Shown here piece by piece: positions 1 through 6,407 of a DNA stretch of 6,669 nucleotides. Source of the DNA: Bacillota bacterium (GTDB taxonomy: Bacteria; Bacillota; Bacilli; Paenibacillales; Paenibacillaceae); contig JAEZZE010000451.1 of assembly GCA_023418755.1 (NCBI GenBank), positions 1-6,669 on the forward strand. Direction: 5' to 3'. Numbering within the stretch: position 1 is the first letter of the stretch; each line of letters starts with the position of its first letter. The translations under genes and the position numbers were made by a program. The notes beneath the pieces are model-generated. The model made no database searches, was not told the origin of the DNA, and saw only the letters and a list, made by a program, of their open reading frames with translations.

Positions 1-2
1 AC

Positions 3-32
3 ATACCACCGGGAAAGATGAGAGGCCAATGA
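3..32 (+). CDS. Possible C-terminal tail of an upstream operon gene (partial, perhaps the importer ATPase)
   Basis: Only the last nine codons are visible: the frame starting at base 3 reads IPPGKMRGQ and ends at TGA 30-32. This stop overlaps the first permease ATG as ATGA, the same arrangement as the junction between the two permeases, so a translationally coupled upstream gene is plausible. An 'IPPGK'-like end is compatible with the C-terminus of FepC/FhuC-type siderophore ABC ATPases, recalled from the family and not verified. Another frame stops at 19-21 (TYHRER) and could equally be the end of an upstream gene. The identification is weak. Confidence 0.3.
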   Translation: MPPGKMRGQ

Positions 33-1036
33 TGATCAAACCTCGTTCCGCAACGTTCGCCTACAAGCTTGCAGGCAGCATCGTCGTTTTCGTCCTATGT
101 TTCGCGATTTCCTTGATTTTCGGGGCCGCGGAAACTACTTTTCAGGATCTGTGGCACGCGCTTACCGGCCGCGGCATGGGAGACAAGGCGCTGATGCTGC
201 GCGAAATCCGCATCCCCCGCGAAGTCGGCGCGATTCTCGTCGGCGCCGCTTTTGCCGTATCCGGGGGCGTCATGCAGGGGGTCACCCGCAATCCGTTGGC
301 CGATCCCGGGCTGCTCGGACTAACCTCCGGAGCCAATCTCGCGCTGGCGGTAAGCCTTGCGTTCATTCCCGGTTTGAACTATTTCGGAATCATGATCGCC
401 TGCTTTATCGGGGCAGCACTCGGCGCGGCGCTTGTCCTCGTTCTCGGATCGATGCGGCGGGGAAGTCTCTCCCCGATTCGCATCGTGCTGGCCGGAGCGG
501 CGGTGTCTGCCTTCCTGCTTGCCGTTGCCGAAGGACTCGGACTTATTTTCAAAATTTCCAAAGACGTCTCCATGTGGACGGCGGGCGGCTTGATCGGCAC
601 GACATGGGGCCAGCTTCAGGCGATCGCGCCGGTTATTGCCGTCGCGCTCATCGTTACCCTGTTTCTGTCCAATCAGGTAACCCTCCTCAGCCTCAGCGAC
701 GAGGTAGCTACCGGCCTTGGGCAAAAACTCGCGCGGACGAAAGCGATCCTATTCGTCCTTATCGTTCTGCTGACCGGCGCCTCGGTCGCGCTCGTCGGAA
801 GCATGGCCTTCGTCGGACTCATGATCCCGCATATCGTCCGCAGATTCGTGGGCACGGACTACCGCTACATCCTTCCCTTTTCGGTATTCGCGGGAGCCTC
901 GTTCATGCTGCTCGCCGATACGATCGGCCGCACGCTCAATTCGCCGTACGAGACGCCCGTAGCCGCCGTCGTTTCGATGCTGGGCTTGCCCTTCTTCCTG
1001 TTCGTCGTACGCAAAGGAGGCAAAGCTCTCTCATGA
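29..1036 (+). CDS. FecCD-family iron-siderophore ABC transporter permease (first subunit)
   Basis: This is an integral membrane subunit of a BtuCD/FecCD-type importer, which moves ferric siderophore, heme or a cobalamin-like substrate inward using a lipoprotein binding protein and a cytoplasmic ATPase. It has 335 residues, the usual family length, and is strongly hydrophobic, with about nine to ten membrane segments beginning near residue 14. Diagnostic motifs are GGVMQGVTRNPLADPG at about 79-94, the ATPase-coupling segment FVGLMIPHIVRR at 261-272, and ADTIGR at 296-301. Two ATGs lie at 29 and 32; GAGAGG at 20-25 is 6 nt from the second and 3 nt from the first, so 32 may be the true start. 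The 3' end overlaps the next permease by 4 nt. Substrate cannot be told from the permease alone, so no symbol is given. Confidence 0.95.
   Translation: MMIKPRSATFAYKLAGSIVVFVLCFAISLIFGAAETTFQDLWHALTGRGMGDKALMLREIRIPREVGAILVGAAFAVSGGVMQGVTRNPLADPGLLGLTSGANLALAVSLAFIPGLNYFGIMIACFIGAALGAALVLVLGSMRRGSLSPIRIVLAGAAVSAFLLAVAEGLGLIFKISKDVSMWTAGGLIGTTWGQLQAIAPVIAVALIVTLFLSNQVTLLSLSDEVATGLGQKLARTKAILFVLIVLLTGASVALVGSMAFVGLMIPHIVRRFVGTDYRYILPFSVFAGASFMLLADTIGRTLNSPYETPVAAVVSMLGLPFFLFVVRKGGKALS
1013..1020 (+). promoter_or_regulatory. Ribosome binding site of the second permease
   Basis: AAAGGAGG lies inside the 3' end of the first permease, 12 nt before the ATG at 1033. The near-perfect Shine-Dalgarno at a slightly long spacing, together with the ATGA overlap, fixes this start and points to coupled translation of the two subunits. 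Confidence 0.8.
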
Positions 1037-2043
1037 CCGCTTCCAAGCATCCCTCCCGCAGGCTGATTCGGATTCTGCTGATCGGCGCGGCTCTCATCGT
1101 CGTCACGGCCATTGTCGGCATGGGTATCGGACGCTCTTCCGTATCCTTCGATCGATTGATTCCGATTCTGTTCGGACAGGGAACCTTCAAGGAAAATTTC
1201 GTCGTGTTTTCTCTGCGGATGCCGCGCATCGCGATCACCTTGCTGGCCGGAATGGCGCTGGCTCTGTCCGGCTCGATCCTGCAGAGCGTCACCCGCAACG
1301 AGCTGGCCGATCCCGGCATTATCGGGATCAATTCCGGCGCGGGCGTCGGCGTCGCGATCTTCTTCCTGTTTTTCCCGATCGACGTCGGATCGTTCGTCTA
1401 CGTGCTTCCGCTGGTCGCATTCGCGTCCGCGGTCGCTACCGCCATTTTGATCTACGCGTTCTCTTACAGCCGTTCCCGCGGTCTTGACCCGATCCGGCTC
1501 GTGCTCGTCGGCGTCGGCTTTTCCTTGGCGCTGTCCGGGATCATGATCGTGCTAATCTCTTCCGCGGACCGCCAGAAGGTCGACTTCATCGCGAAATGGA
1601 TTGCCGGCAACATCTGGGGAACGGACTGGCCGTTCGTATGGGCGCTGCTTCCGTGGCTCGCGCTGCTCCTTCCGTTCGCCCTGTTCAAAGCCGTCCGCCT
1701 GAATCTGCTCGGACTGAGCGACGCTTCCGCGATCGGCGTCGGACTGCGGCTCGAAAAGGAGCGCATCGTGCTGCTGCTGGCGGCCGTCGCTTCCGCCGCC
1801 GCGGCCGTGTCCGTAACCGGGGGCATCGCGTTCGTCGGCTTGATGGCGCCGCATATCGCCAAAGCGCTGGTCGGCCCGCGAAATCAGTTTTTCATCCCTG
1901 TCGCCGTCCTGCTGGGCGGATGGCTGCTGCTTCTGGCCGATACGATCGGACGGAATCTCGTCGATCCGTCGGGACTGCCCGCGGGCATTATCGTATCGCT
2001 CATCGGAGTTCCGTTCTTCGCCTATCTGCTGCTCAAGAAGTGA
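1033..2043 (+). CDS. FecCD-family iron-siderophore ABC transporter permease (second subunit)
   Basis: This is the partner channel subunit of the importer, 336 residues long. The start at ATG 1033 overlaps the stop of the first permease (ATGA 1033-1036). The same reading frame is open much further upstream, to base 97, but that extension is an arginine-rich shadow of the first permease and not part of the protein. The first membrane segment is at about 11-31. Family motifs repeat those of subunit one: SGSILQSVTRNELADPG at 79-95, FVGLMAPHIAK at 268-278 (coupling helix), and ADTIGR at 302-307. The two permeases are clearly homologous but distinct in sequence, as in FeuB/FeuC- or FhuB/FhuG-type pairs, which supports a heterodimeric channel. 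A terminator follows, so this is the last gene of the operon. Confidence 0.95.
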   Translation: MTASKHPSRRLIRILLIGAALIVVTAIVGMGIGRSSVSFDRLIPILFGQGTFKENFVVFSLRMPRIAITLLAGMALALSGSILQSVTRNELADPGIIGINSGAGVGVAIFFLFFPIDVGSFVYVLPLVAFASAVATAILIYAFSYSRSRGLDPIRLVLVGVGFSLALSGIMIVLISSADRQKVDFIAKWIAGNIWGTDWPFVWALLPWLALLLPFALFKAVRLNLLGLSDASAIGVGLRLEKERIVLLLAAVASAAAAVSVTGGIAFVGLMAPHIAKALVGPRNQFFIPVAVLLGGWLLLLADTIGRNLVDPSGLPAGIIVSLIGVPFFAYLLLKK

Positions 2044-2099
2044 CCAAGCAGGAGGCAGGAGCCGATGTCGACGGAACCGATGTAGGAATAGCATCGACG

Positions 2100-2149
2100 C
2101 GGACTCGGACGTTCCTCCGTTAGGAGCTCGTCCGAGTCCGTTCGTTTTT
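2100..2149 (+). terminator. Intrinsic terminator of the ABC importer operon
   Basis: A perfect 12-bp stem pairs CGGACTCGGACG (2100-2111) with CGTCCGAGTCCG (2129-2140). Inside it, CTCC 2115-2118 can pair with GGAG 2123-2126 around a GTTA loop. TTCGTTTTT (2141-2149) follows. It starts 56 nt after the permease stop. On the opposite strand the hairpin is not followed by a T-run, so it acts in the + direction only. It overlaps the last codons of the convergent VanZ-RDD gene. Confidence 0.9.
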
Positions 2150-3232
2150 AGCCGTAATGATATGGTACGTCCCGCTCTTCTCCTCATGAATCAGCCTGCG
2201 GTTCCGGTTGAACAGGCAGCGCAAGAAGTGAACGGCAATCGCCATGTCGAAAACGAATAAAACAAACGCGAACAGCAGCATGAGAATCGGCGAGATCGCA
2301 TGTACGCCCGACCGAACGAACGCCACGTTGGCTCCCCCTGCCAGCAAATAGAGCAGTCCGTACCTGGCGGCCAGTTCTCCCAGGGCAATCCGCTCTCTCT
2401 GTCCCTTCAGACGAATCCGCACCAGCCACTTGCCCGCCGTCAATCCGTTGGTCATATACGGAAGCATGATAAAATACGCGACAACGATCACCACGTAGGA
2501 ATAGGGAACCCGAGCGACAGACAGCAGGACAAAGATTGGAAGCAACATCGCCCAATCGAACAGGAAGGCGATCGCTCTTTGCGTATAGGTGACGCGTCTT
2601 TGGGACAGATCCGTGCGCTCATCCAGCTTGTCCGTCCGGGGCAGCCACCTGCCGAGCCACTCGGCGAACACGAAACCGATCATTCCTCCCGCCGCGTTCG
2701 TCATCAAATCGTCCACGTCGAACAGGCGGTACGGATAATCGTAGATCCCGTAAATGCCGGTAACCTGCGTAATCTCGAAAAACAGCGACAGCCCCAACGC
2801 GCACAGCAGGCAAACCGCCCACCGCGTCCGAAAATAATGGCGCATGAACATCCCGAACGGAACCGTAAGCAGCACATTGAACACGACCTGAAGAAAAGCC
2901 CTCTCCGTCAGAAGACGAACATAGGTCGACGGATCCTCCAGTTTCGCCCCGGTCTCCCTGACGATATCCGTGACAAAATGAAACGGAATCCACTGCGCAT
3001 AAGATTCCGCCATCGGCGGCGAGTTGTGAATCGATTCCGGAAGGGGCAGGATGATCAGGTAAAATGCGTTCATCAGATACAGCAAAAACAAATACAGGAT
3101 CAACGCCCTGTACTTATGAATGTATCCGTGCCTGCGATATTGCACGACCAGGAAAGGCAGCGTGAATAATGCCGCCGCGATCGGAAACGTGTAGAAAGCA
3201 TAGGAAATCGGAAACAAATAGAAATCCAGCAT
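2120..3232 (-). CDS. VanZ-RDD fusion membrane protein
   Basis: The protein has 370 residues and many membrane segments. The N-terminal part (about 1-195) is a VanZ-like domain: NVLLTVPFG at 119-127, an FFEITQ motif at 151-156, and FDVDDLMTNAAGG at 171-183. VanZ-type proteins are known from teicoplanin resistance in vanA elements, but most chromosomal copies have no defined role. The C-terminal part (about 213-345) fits an RDD domain: QRAIAFLFDWAML at 218-230 with the Arg and Asp of the motif, then GLTAGKWLVRIRL at 263-275. The start ATG at 3232 has AGGGG (3241-3245) 8 nt upstream. Residues from about 364 to the end (RTRTSS) are encoded within the stem of the opposing terminator, so the tail may be a recent extension. 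No terminator for this gene on the - strand was seen. Function is unknown; a link to envelope or glycopeptide response is only an inference. Confidence 0.9.
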   Translation of the reverse strand: MLDFYLFPISYAFYTFPIAAALFTLPFLVVQYRRHGYIHKYRALILYLFLLYLMNAFYLIILPLPESIHNSPPMAESYAQWIPFHFVTDIVRETGAKLEDPSTYVRLLTERAFLQVVFNVLLTVPFGMFMRHYFRTRWAVCLLCALGLSLFFEITQVTGIYGIYDYPYRLFDVDDLMTNAAGGMIGFVFAEWLGRWLPRTDKLDERTDLSQRRVTYTQRAIAFLFDWAMLLPIFVLLSVARVPYSYVVIVVAYFIMLPYMTNGLTAGKWLVRIRLKGQRERIALGELAARYGLLYLLAGGANVAFVRSGVHAISPILMLLFAFVLFVFDMAIAVHFLRCLFNRNRRLIHEEKSGTYHIITAKNERTRTSS

Positions 3233-3276
3233 CGGAACATCCCCTGTCAGAATGTCGGTCCAGCTCTCATTTCCAA

Positions 3277-3305
3277 ATTATGCCTCACTCCCGCATCGAG
3301 TTCAA
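3277..3305 (-). promoter_or_regulatory. Sigma-A promoter of the VanZ-RDD gene
   Basis: On the - strand the -35 TTGAAC lies at 3300-3305, then a 17-nt spacer, then the -10 CATAAT at 3277-3282 (5 of 6 matches to TATAAT). Transcription would start near 3270, giving an untranslated leader of about 38 nt. The 167-nt gap to the pump gene and this promoter suggest the VanZ-RDD gene can be transcribed alone. Confidence 0.65.
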
Positions 3306-3399
3306 CTCTTGTAAAAAATAGCTGCTGTTGACGGAGCTCATCGGCAATGGCGGTTGTGCGTGGTGCTGTTAACTACCCGCTACATTACGCATCGTTATG

Positions 3400-4845
3400 T
3401 CATTCTATCTTCGCCCGTTTAATAAAGAAACCGATTGCCAATGCGACTAAAGATAGAATGAAGCCGGTAATAAAGGCGTCTTGCATGCCTGCGACAAAAC
3501 CGTTCACTGCTTCGGCCGGAGAATTCGGGTCCTCGGACGCAATCTTATAGGATTTCGTTCCGGATGACATAATACTGATGAACAAAGCGGTGCCCATTGC
3601 GCCGGCCACTTGCTGCAGCGTATTGATGATCGCCGTTCCGTGCGGGTATAGATGACGAGGCAGTTGATTCAGCCCCGTCGTTTGCGCCGGCATCATCGCC
3701 ATCGAGAATCCGGTAAGCAAAACGATATGAAGGACAATGACAACCCCTACGCCCGTGTTGCTTCCGACTCCGATGAACAGCCAGGTAGACAGAGCAACCA
3801 AAACGAGACCCGGAATAACCAGAACCCGCGGACCGAATTTATCGAACAGCTTGCCCGAAACCGGCGCCATAACGCCGTTAAGAATGCCACCCGGCATTAA
3901 AGCTAACCCTGAACTGAACGCCGTCATGAGCAATGCCGTCTGAAGATATAACGGAAGCAAGATCATAGCGGCAAATATCGTCATCATTAGCAGGAAAATG
4001 AGCGCCATGGCGAGCGTGAACAGAGGGTATTTGAAAACCCGAAGCTCAAGTATGGGCTCCTCGACCACCAACTGGCGCCGAATGAACAATAGAAGCGCTA
4101 CGCCCCCCGCGAAGATCGTCCCATACACCTCCGGTTCCGACCAAGAGCTTATGCCCGCTTCACTGAATCCGTACACGATTCCTCCGAAGCCGATGCATGA
4201 AAGCAGAATAGAAGCGATATCGACACCGGGTTTCGTCAATTCGGATACGTTTCTCAGATAGATGCCCGCAAATACGATAGAAAACGCTTCGAGTGGGAGT
4301 ACTAAATAAAACAGCCACCGCCACGACAACGAGTCGATGATCAAGCCCGACAGCGTCGGCCCGATTGCGGGAGCGAACATGACGACAAGACCGATCAGCC
4401 CCATCGCTCCTCCTCTTTTTTCCGGTGGGAAAATAACGAGAATCGTGGTCATCAATACCGGTAACATAAGCCCTGTACCCAGTGCCTGAATGATCCTTCC
4501 GGCTAAAAGCATGCCGAACCAAGGAGCCAACGCGCAAACAACCGTCCCCGACAGAAAGATCGACATAGCGGACAAAAACATTTGTCTCGTCGTAAACCAT
4601 TGCTGAAGCAATGCCGTAACCGGAACTAGAATGCCGATGACAAGCATATAGCCGGTAGACAACCATTGAACGGTCGAAGCCGTTACGGCGAATTGTCTCA
4701 TCAGCTCCGGATAAGCAATATTCAACAACGTTTCGTTCAAGAGGGAGACAAACGCGCCAATTATCAACGCGGCAACGATAGGGCCTCTCTTTCCCCCTCC
4801 TCTATCCTCGGTTGAAGCTCCATTTCCTGCAATTGCCGTGCCCAT
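3400..4845 (-). CDS. DHA2-family (14-TM) MFS multidrug efflux transporter, LmrB-like
   Basis: This is a proton-coupled drug exporter of the EmrB/QacA (DHA2) branch of the major facilitator superfamily, acting in the cytoplasmic membrane. It has 481 residues from the chosen start, typical for 14-TM members. TM1 carries LNETLLNIAYPEL (36-48). The motif-B arginine is in LAGRIIQALGTG (114-125). The antiporter motif C is APAIGPTLSG (158-167), followed by SWRWLF at 174-179. The C-terminal half repeats the pattern and ends with a charged tail (KRAKIE). ATG 4845 is preferred because AGGAGG (4855-4860) lies 9 nt upstream. In-frame alternatives are ATG 4869 with GGAGG at 4881-4885 (11 nt spacing, 489 aa) and TTG 4887 (495 aa, poor ribosome site). 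The closest functional comparison is LmrB/Lde-type lincosamide and fluoroquinolone pumps, which are often under TetR control. Substrates cannot be read from the sequence. Confidence 0.93.
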   Translation of the reverse strand: MGTAIAGNGASTEDRGGGKRGPIVAALIIGAFVSLLNETLLNIAYPELMRQFAVTASTVQWLSTGYMLVIGILVPVTALLQQWFTTRQMFLSAMSIFLSGTVVCALAPWFGMLLAGRIIQALGTGLMLPVLMTTILVIFPPEKRGGAMGLIGLVVMFAPAIGPTLSGLIIDSLSWRWLFYLVLPLEAFSIVFAGIYLRNVSELTKPGVDIASILLSCIGFGGIVYGFSEAGISSWSEPEVYGTIFAGGVALLLFIRRQLVVEEPILELRVFKYPLFTLAMALIFLLMMTIFAAMILLPLYLQTALLMTAFSSGLALMPGGILNGVMAPVSGKLFDKFGPRVLVIPGLVLVALSTWLFIGVGSNTGVGVVIVLHIVLLTGFSMAMMPAQTTGLNQLPRHLYPHGTAIINTLQQVAGAMGTALFISIMSSGTKSYKIASEDPNSPAEAVNGFVAGMQDAFITGFILSLVALAIGFFIKRAKIE

Positions 4846-4914
4846 CCTTTTTTCCCTCCTCGAAATCATGGCCGTTGTTGCCTCCAATAAGTCAGCTCTG
4901 CCTTATCTCCACTC

Positions 4915-4942
4915 ATTATAGGGATATAGAAAAAAATGTATA
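4915..4942 (-). promoter_or_regulatory. Sigma-A promoter of the MFS efflux gene
   Basis: On the - strand the -35-like TATACA (4937-4942) is followed by a 16-nt spacer containing a run of seven T, then a perfect -10 TATAAT (4915-4920). Transcription should start near 4908, just upstream of both candidate ribosome sites of the pump. It lies back-to-back with the + strand promoter at 4980-5008. Confidence 0.65.
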
Positions 4943-4979
4943 TCGGCTTAGCTCAGGAAGGATAATCGTGATCGAACGC

Positions 4980-5008
4980 TAGAAAATCGAACATTCGTTT
5001 GATATAAT
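4980..5008 (+). promoter_or_regulatory. Sigma-A promoter ahead of the transposase relic
   Basis: TAGAAA (4980-4985, 4 of 6 to TTGACA), a 17-nt spacer, and a perfect TATAAT (5003-5008). Expected transcription start is near 5015, inside the right arm of the inverted repeat. The leader would be short, about 25 nt to the TTG at 5041. Confidence 0.6.
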
Positions 5009-5027
5009 CTAACCAAACGTACGTTCG
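4988..5027. promoter_or_regulatory. Putative repressor operator: 14-bp inverted repeat bracketing a -10 box
   Basis: The left arm CGAACATTCGTTTG (4988-5001) and right arm CAAACGTACGTTCG (5014-5027) are inverted copies with 12 of 14 positions matching, separated by 12 nt that contain the TATAAT -10 box. Each arm has its own dyad: CGAAnnTTCG on the left and the perfect 10-mer AACGTACGTT at 5016-5025 on the right. This fits two TetR-dimer sites. A further ATCGAAC copy at 4971-4977 repeats the left-arm start (4986-4992). A protein bound here would block RNA polymerase at the + promoter. Assignment to TetR is inferred from motif style. Confidence 0.55.
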
Positions 5028-5031
5028 GGAG

Positions 5032-5448
5032 ATGAGCGATTTGGCTACTCAACCTGCTATTACCCTCGCGCAATATCAAAAGCATTTCCTTACGGAAGAG
5101 TCTTGCTTCGACTATCTTTACAAAATGAAGTGGCCCGAAGGTTATCGGTGTTCTAAATGCCAGCACGACGATTGTTATACTCTGACGACTCGCAACCACC
5201 CTTTTTACGAATGCAAAAATTGCGGCAACCAGACGTCGCTCACCGTCGGCACCATATTCGAGAAGACAAGAACCGATATCACCGTTTGGTTCGCGGCGAT
5301 TTTTATCGTCGTTCAAGATAAGGACGTAACTACGGCAGCGATCGCGAATGAATTGGAAATCAATTATGAAACGGCATGGACGATCGTGCGAAAAATCCGT
5401 AAAGCCTTGGCGAACCCGAAATGCATCGCAAACGCACCCGATTTGTGA
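5032..5448 (+). pseudogene. Truncated IS1595-family transposase (zinc ribbon plus HTH only)
   Basis: The 138-residue reading frame matches the N-terminal part of IS1595/ISXO2-type transposases: LAQYQKHFLTEESCFDYLYKMKWPEGYRC leads into a zinc ribbon with C40-x2-C43 and C61-x2-C64, then the conserved TSLTVGTIFEKTRT block (68-81) and a helix-turn-helix around 98-122 ending TAWTIVRKIRKAL. Complete family members have roughly 300 residues with a DDE-type nuclease domain that would begin just after this point; here the frame stops at TGA 5446-5448, so transposition activity is lost. The ATG at 5032 directly abuts GGGAG (5027-5031). The in-frame TTG at 5041 has that site 9 nt upstream and is the better start (MATQPAITL). 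The visible part has no internal stop. It has a good promoter and operator. It is either a decaying IS fragment or a retained DNA-binding protein. Confidence 0.75.
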
Positions 5449-5492
5449 AGTTTGCGGTTGTACATTCCCGCAAGGGGTCAGTCATAGAGAAA
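5449..5492 (+). other. Degenerate sequence after the transposase relic
   Basis: The +2 frame stays open past the relic's stop to 5533 and encodes a Cys-rich stretch, CEVCGC, from 5444 to 5461. It does not resemble the DDE domain expected here. No convincing IS terminal repeat was found; a GGGGTCAGTC string at 5474-5483 has no matching inverted copy near 4930-5030. The right boundary of the IS fragment is therefore uncertain. Confidence 0.3.
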
Positions 5493-5531
5493 AACAACCA
5501 TCGACGACTATGAAAGTCGGCAATGGTTGTT
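5485..5531 (-). terminator. Intrinsic terminator of the sortase operon
   Basis: On the - strand, AACAACCAT (5523-5531) pairs with ATGGTTGTT (5493-5501), with a further CGACT/AGTCG pairing inside and a small loop. The distal arm runs directly into a T-rich tract (GTTTTTCTC). It lies 77 nt beyond the sortase stop. On the + strand the hairpin is not followed by T, so it serves the sortase operon. Confidence 0.8.
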
Positions 5532-5607
5532 AGTGGCAAACCGGATTACTTGTCGATGTTCCCATCATCGCTGTATGGGCGAACGATATCGAATCCGTTC
5601 ACGGCCA

Positions 5608-6387
5608 TTAACGCTTGCGGGCGACCACAGCTAACCGCCCGTTTTCGGTAGAGTATTCGCAAGTAGACAGTACAATAAGCTGATCGCCGTACTGAGCGGT
5701 CACACCCGTATCATAAAGAGCGAGTTTTTTTATGTTCTCAACATAGGAATCGAACTCGGCGGGCGATCCTGTCTTCTCAACCTGATAGTACTTAAAGACG
5801 TCGTCCGATTTGCGATACACCTCAGAGAGAATAACGGCCACAATCTCGTATTCCGCCTTCTCGTATAGGGTGTCGAACCGGATCGTAGAATGCTCCTTAT
5901 AGTAGCTTTCTTTTTTGTAATTCAGCAAATCCGCAAACATCAAGCCGCTTTTCATGTTATGTCCGTGAAGCAGCAAGACGTCCGAATCGTCTATCCGGTT
6001 CTTAGCGTCCAGAAAGGGGAGTCCGTTTTTGTTCTCCTTCTTATCGAAATCATGATCCAGATAGTACTCCTCGTCCTGCGGATTCTGCATGACCGGATAG
6101 TCGATTCGCGTGTCGTCAATGGTCAGCCAACCAATGATATCCGGGTTTCGATCGTATAGCTCCCGAAACTCCGGAAGCATGACCGGCTCGCTCGCCTGCT
6201 TGATCGAAAGCGAGGGGGCTTGCACATCCCCGCCCGTGTCCGATCTCGTTTGTTCCAACTGCCGTGTCAGCTCGTCGATCTGCTTCTGGGCCTGATAATC
6301 CCGTATGAGATTCCTCGCAAGGCCTGCCGCGGCAAAGACCAGCAGAAGAACGGAAAAGGCGATAAGTATTTTTTTTATTTTGGTCAT
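5608..6387 (-). CDS. Class B sortase
   Basis: This is a membrane-anchored cysteine transpeptidase that cleaves a C-terminal sorting signal and links the surface protein to the cell wall. It has 259 residues. An N-terminal signal anchor (about 5-25) follows a KIKK basic start, then a polar, coiled-coil-like linker (30-50, QIDELTRQLEQTRSD). The catalytic domain runs from about 72. The class B signature NPDIIGWLTIDDTRIDYPVMQ is at 81-101, the catalytic histidine is H143 in LLHGHNM, the catalytic cysteine is C243 in VLSTCEYS, and the arginine is R251 in NGRLAVV. All three active-site residues are present. The start ATG at 6387 has GGGGAGGG (6397-6404) 9 nt upstream. Only 20 nt separate it from the stop of the VPKTG protein gene, so they are co-transcribed, and the terminator at 5485-5531 ends the unit. 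Usual class B enzymes of the SrtB type recognise NPQTN, while clostridial relatives use (S/P)PxTG; the neighbour's VPKTG favours the latter style. Confidence 0.93.
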   Translation of the reverse strand: MTKIKKILIAFSVLLLVFAAAGLARNLIRDYQAQKQIDELTRQLEQTRSDTGGDVQAPSLSIKQASEPVMLPEFRELYDRNPDIIGWLTIDDTRIDYPVMQNPQDEEYYLDHDFDKKENKNGLPFLDAKNRIDDSDVLLLHGHNMKSGLMFADLLNYKKESYYKEHSTIRFDTLYEKAEYEIVAVILSEVYRKSDDVFKYYQVEKTGSPAEFDSYVENIKKLALYDTGVTAQYGDQLIVLSTCEYSTENGRLAVVARKR

Positions 6388-6407
6388 CTCTTATCGCCCT
6401 CCCCGCA

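Noticed and set aside
97..1032. Long open + frame running into the second permease and giving a 648-residue reading frame
   Set aside because: It overlaps the whole first permease in another frame, is extremely Arg/Ala-rich as expected of high-GC shadows, and the true start at 1033 has a strong ribosome site.
1552..2187. 211-residue open frame on the - strand opposite the second permease
   Set aside because: Low-complexity Arg/Gln/Asp-rich shadow of a clear permease gene; no family resemblance.
2300..3169. 289-residue + strand open frame opposite the VanZ-RDD gene
   Set aside because: Gln/Arg/His-rich composition typical of an antisense shadow; the - strand protein has recognisable domains and membrane segments.
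3313..3345. T-run on the - strand (3313-3318) after the MFS gene as a possible terminator
   Set aside because: The preceding potential stem is only about 4 bp (AGCT/AGCT), too weak to call.
5474..5489. GGGGTCAGTC string as a possible IS terminal inverted repeat
   Set aside because: No inverted partner or target-site duplication was found upstream of the transposase relic.
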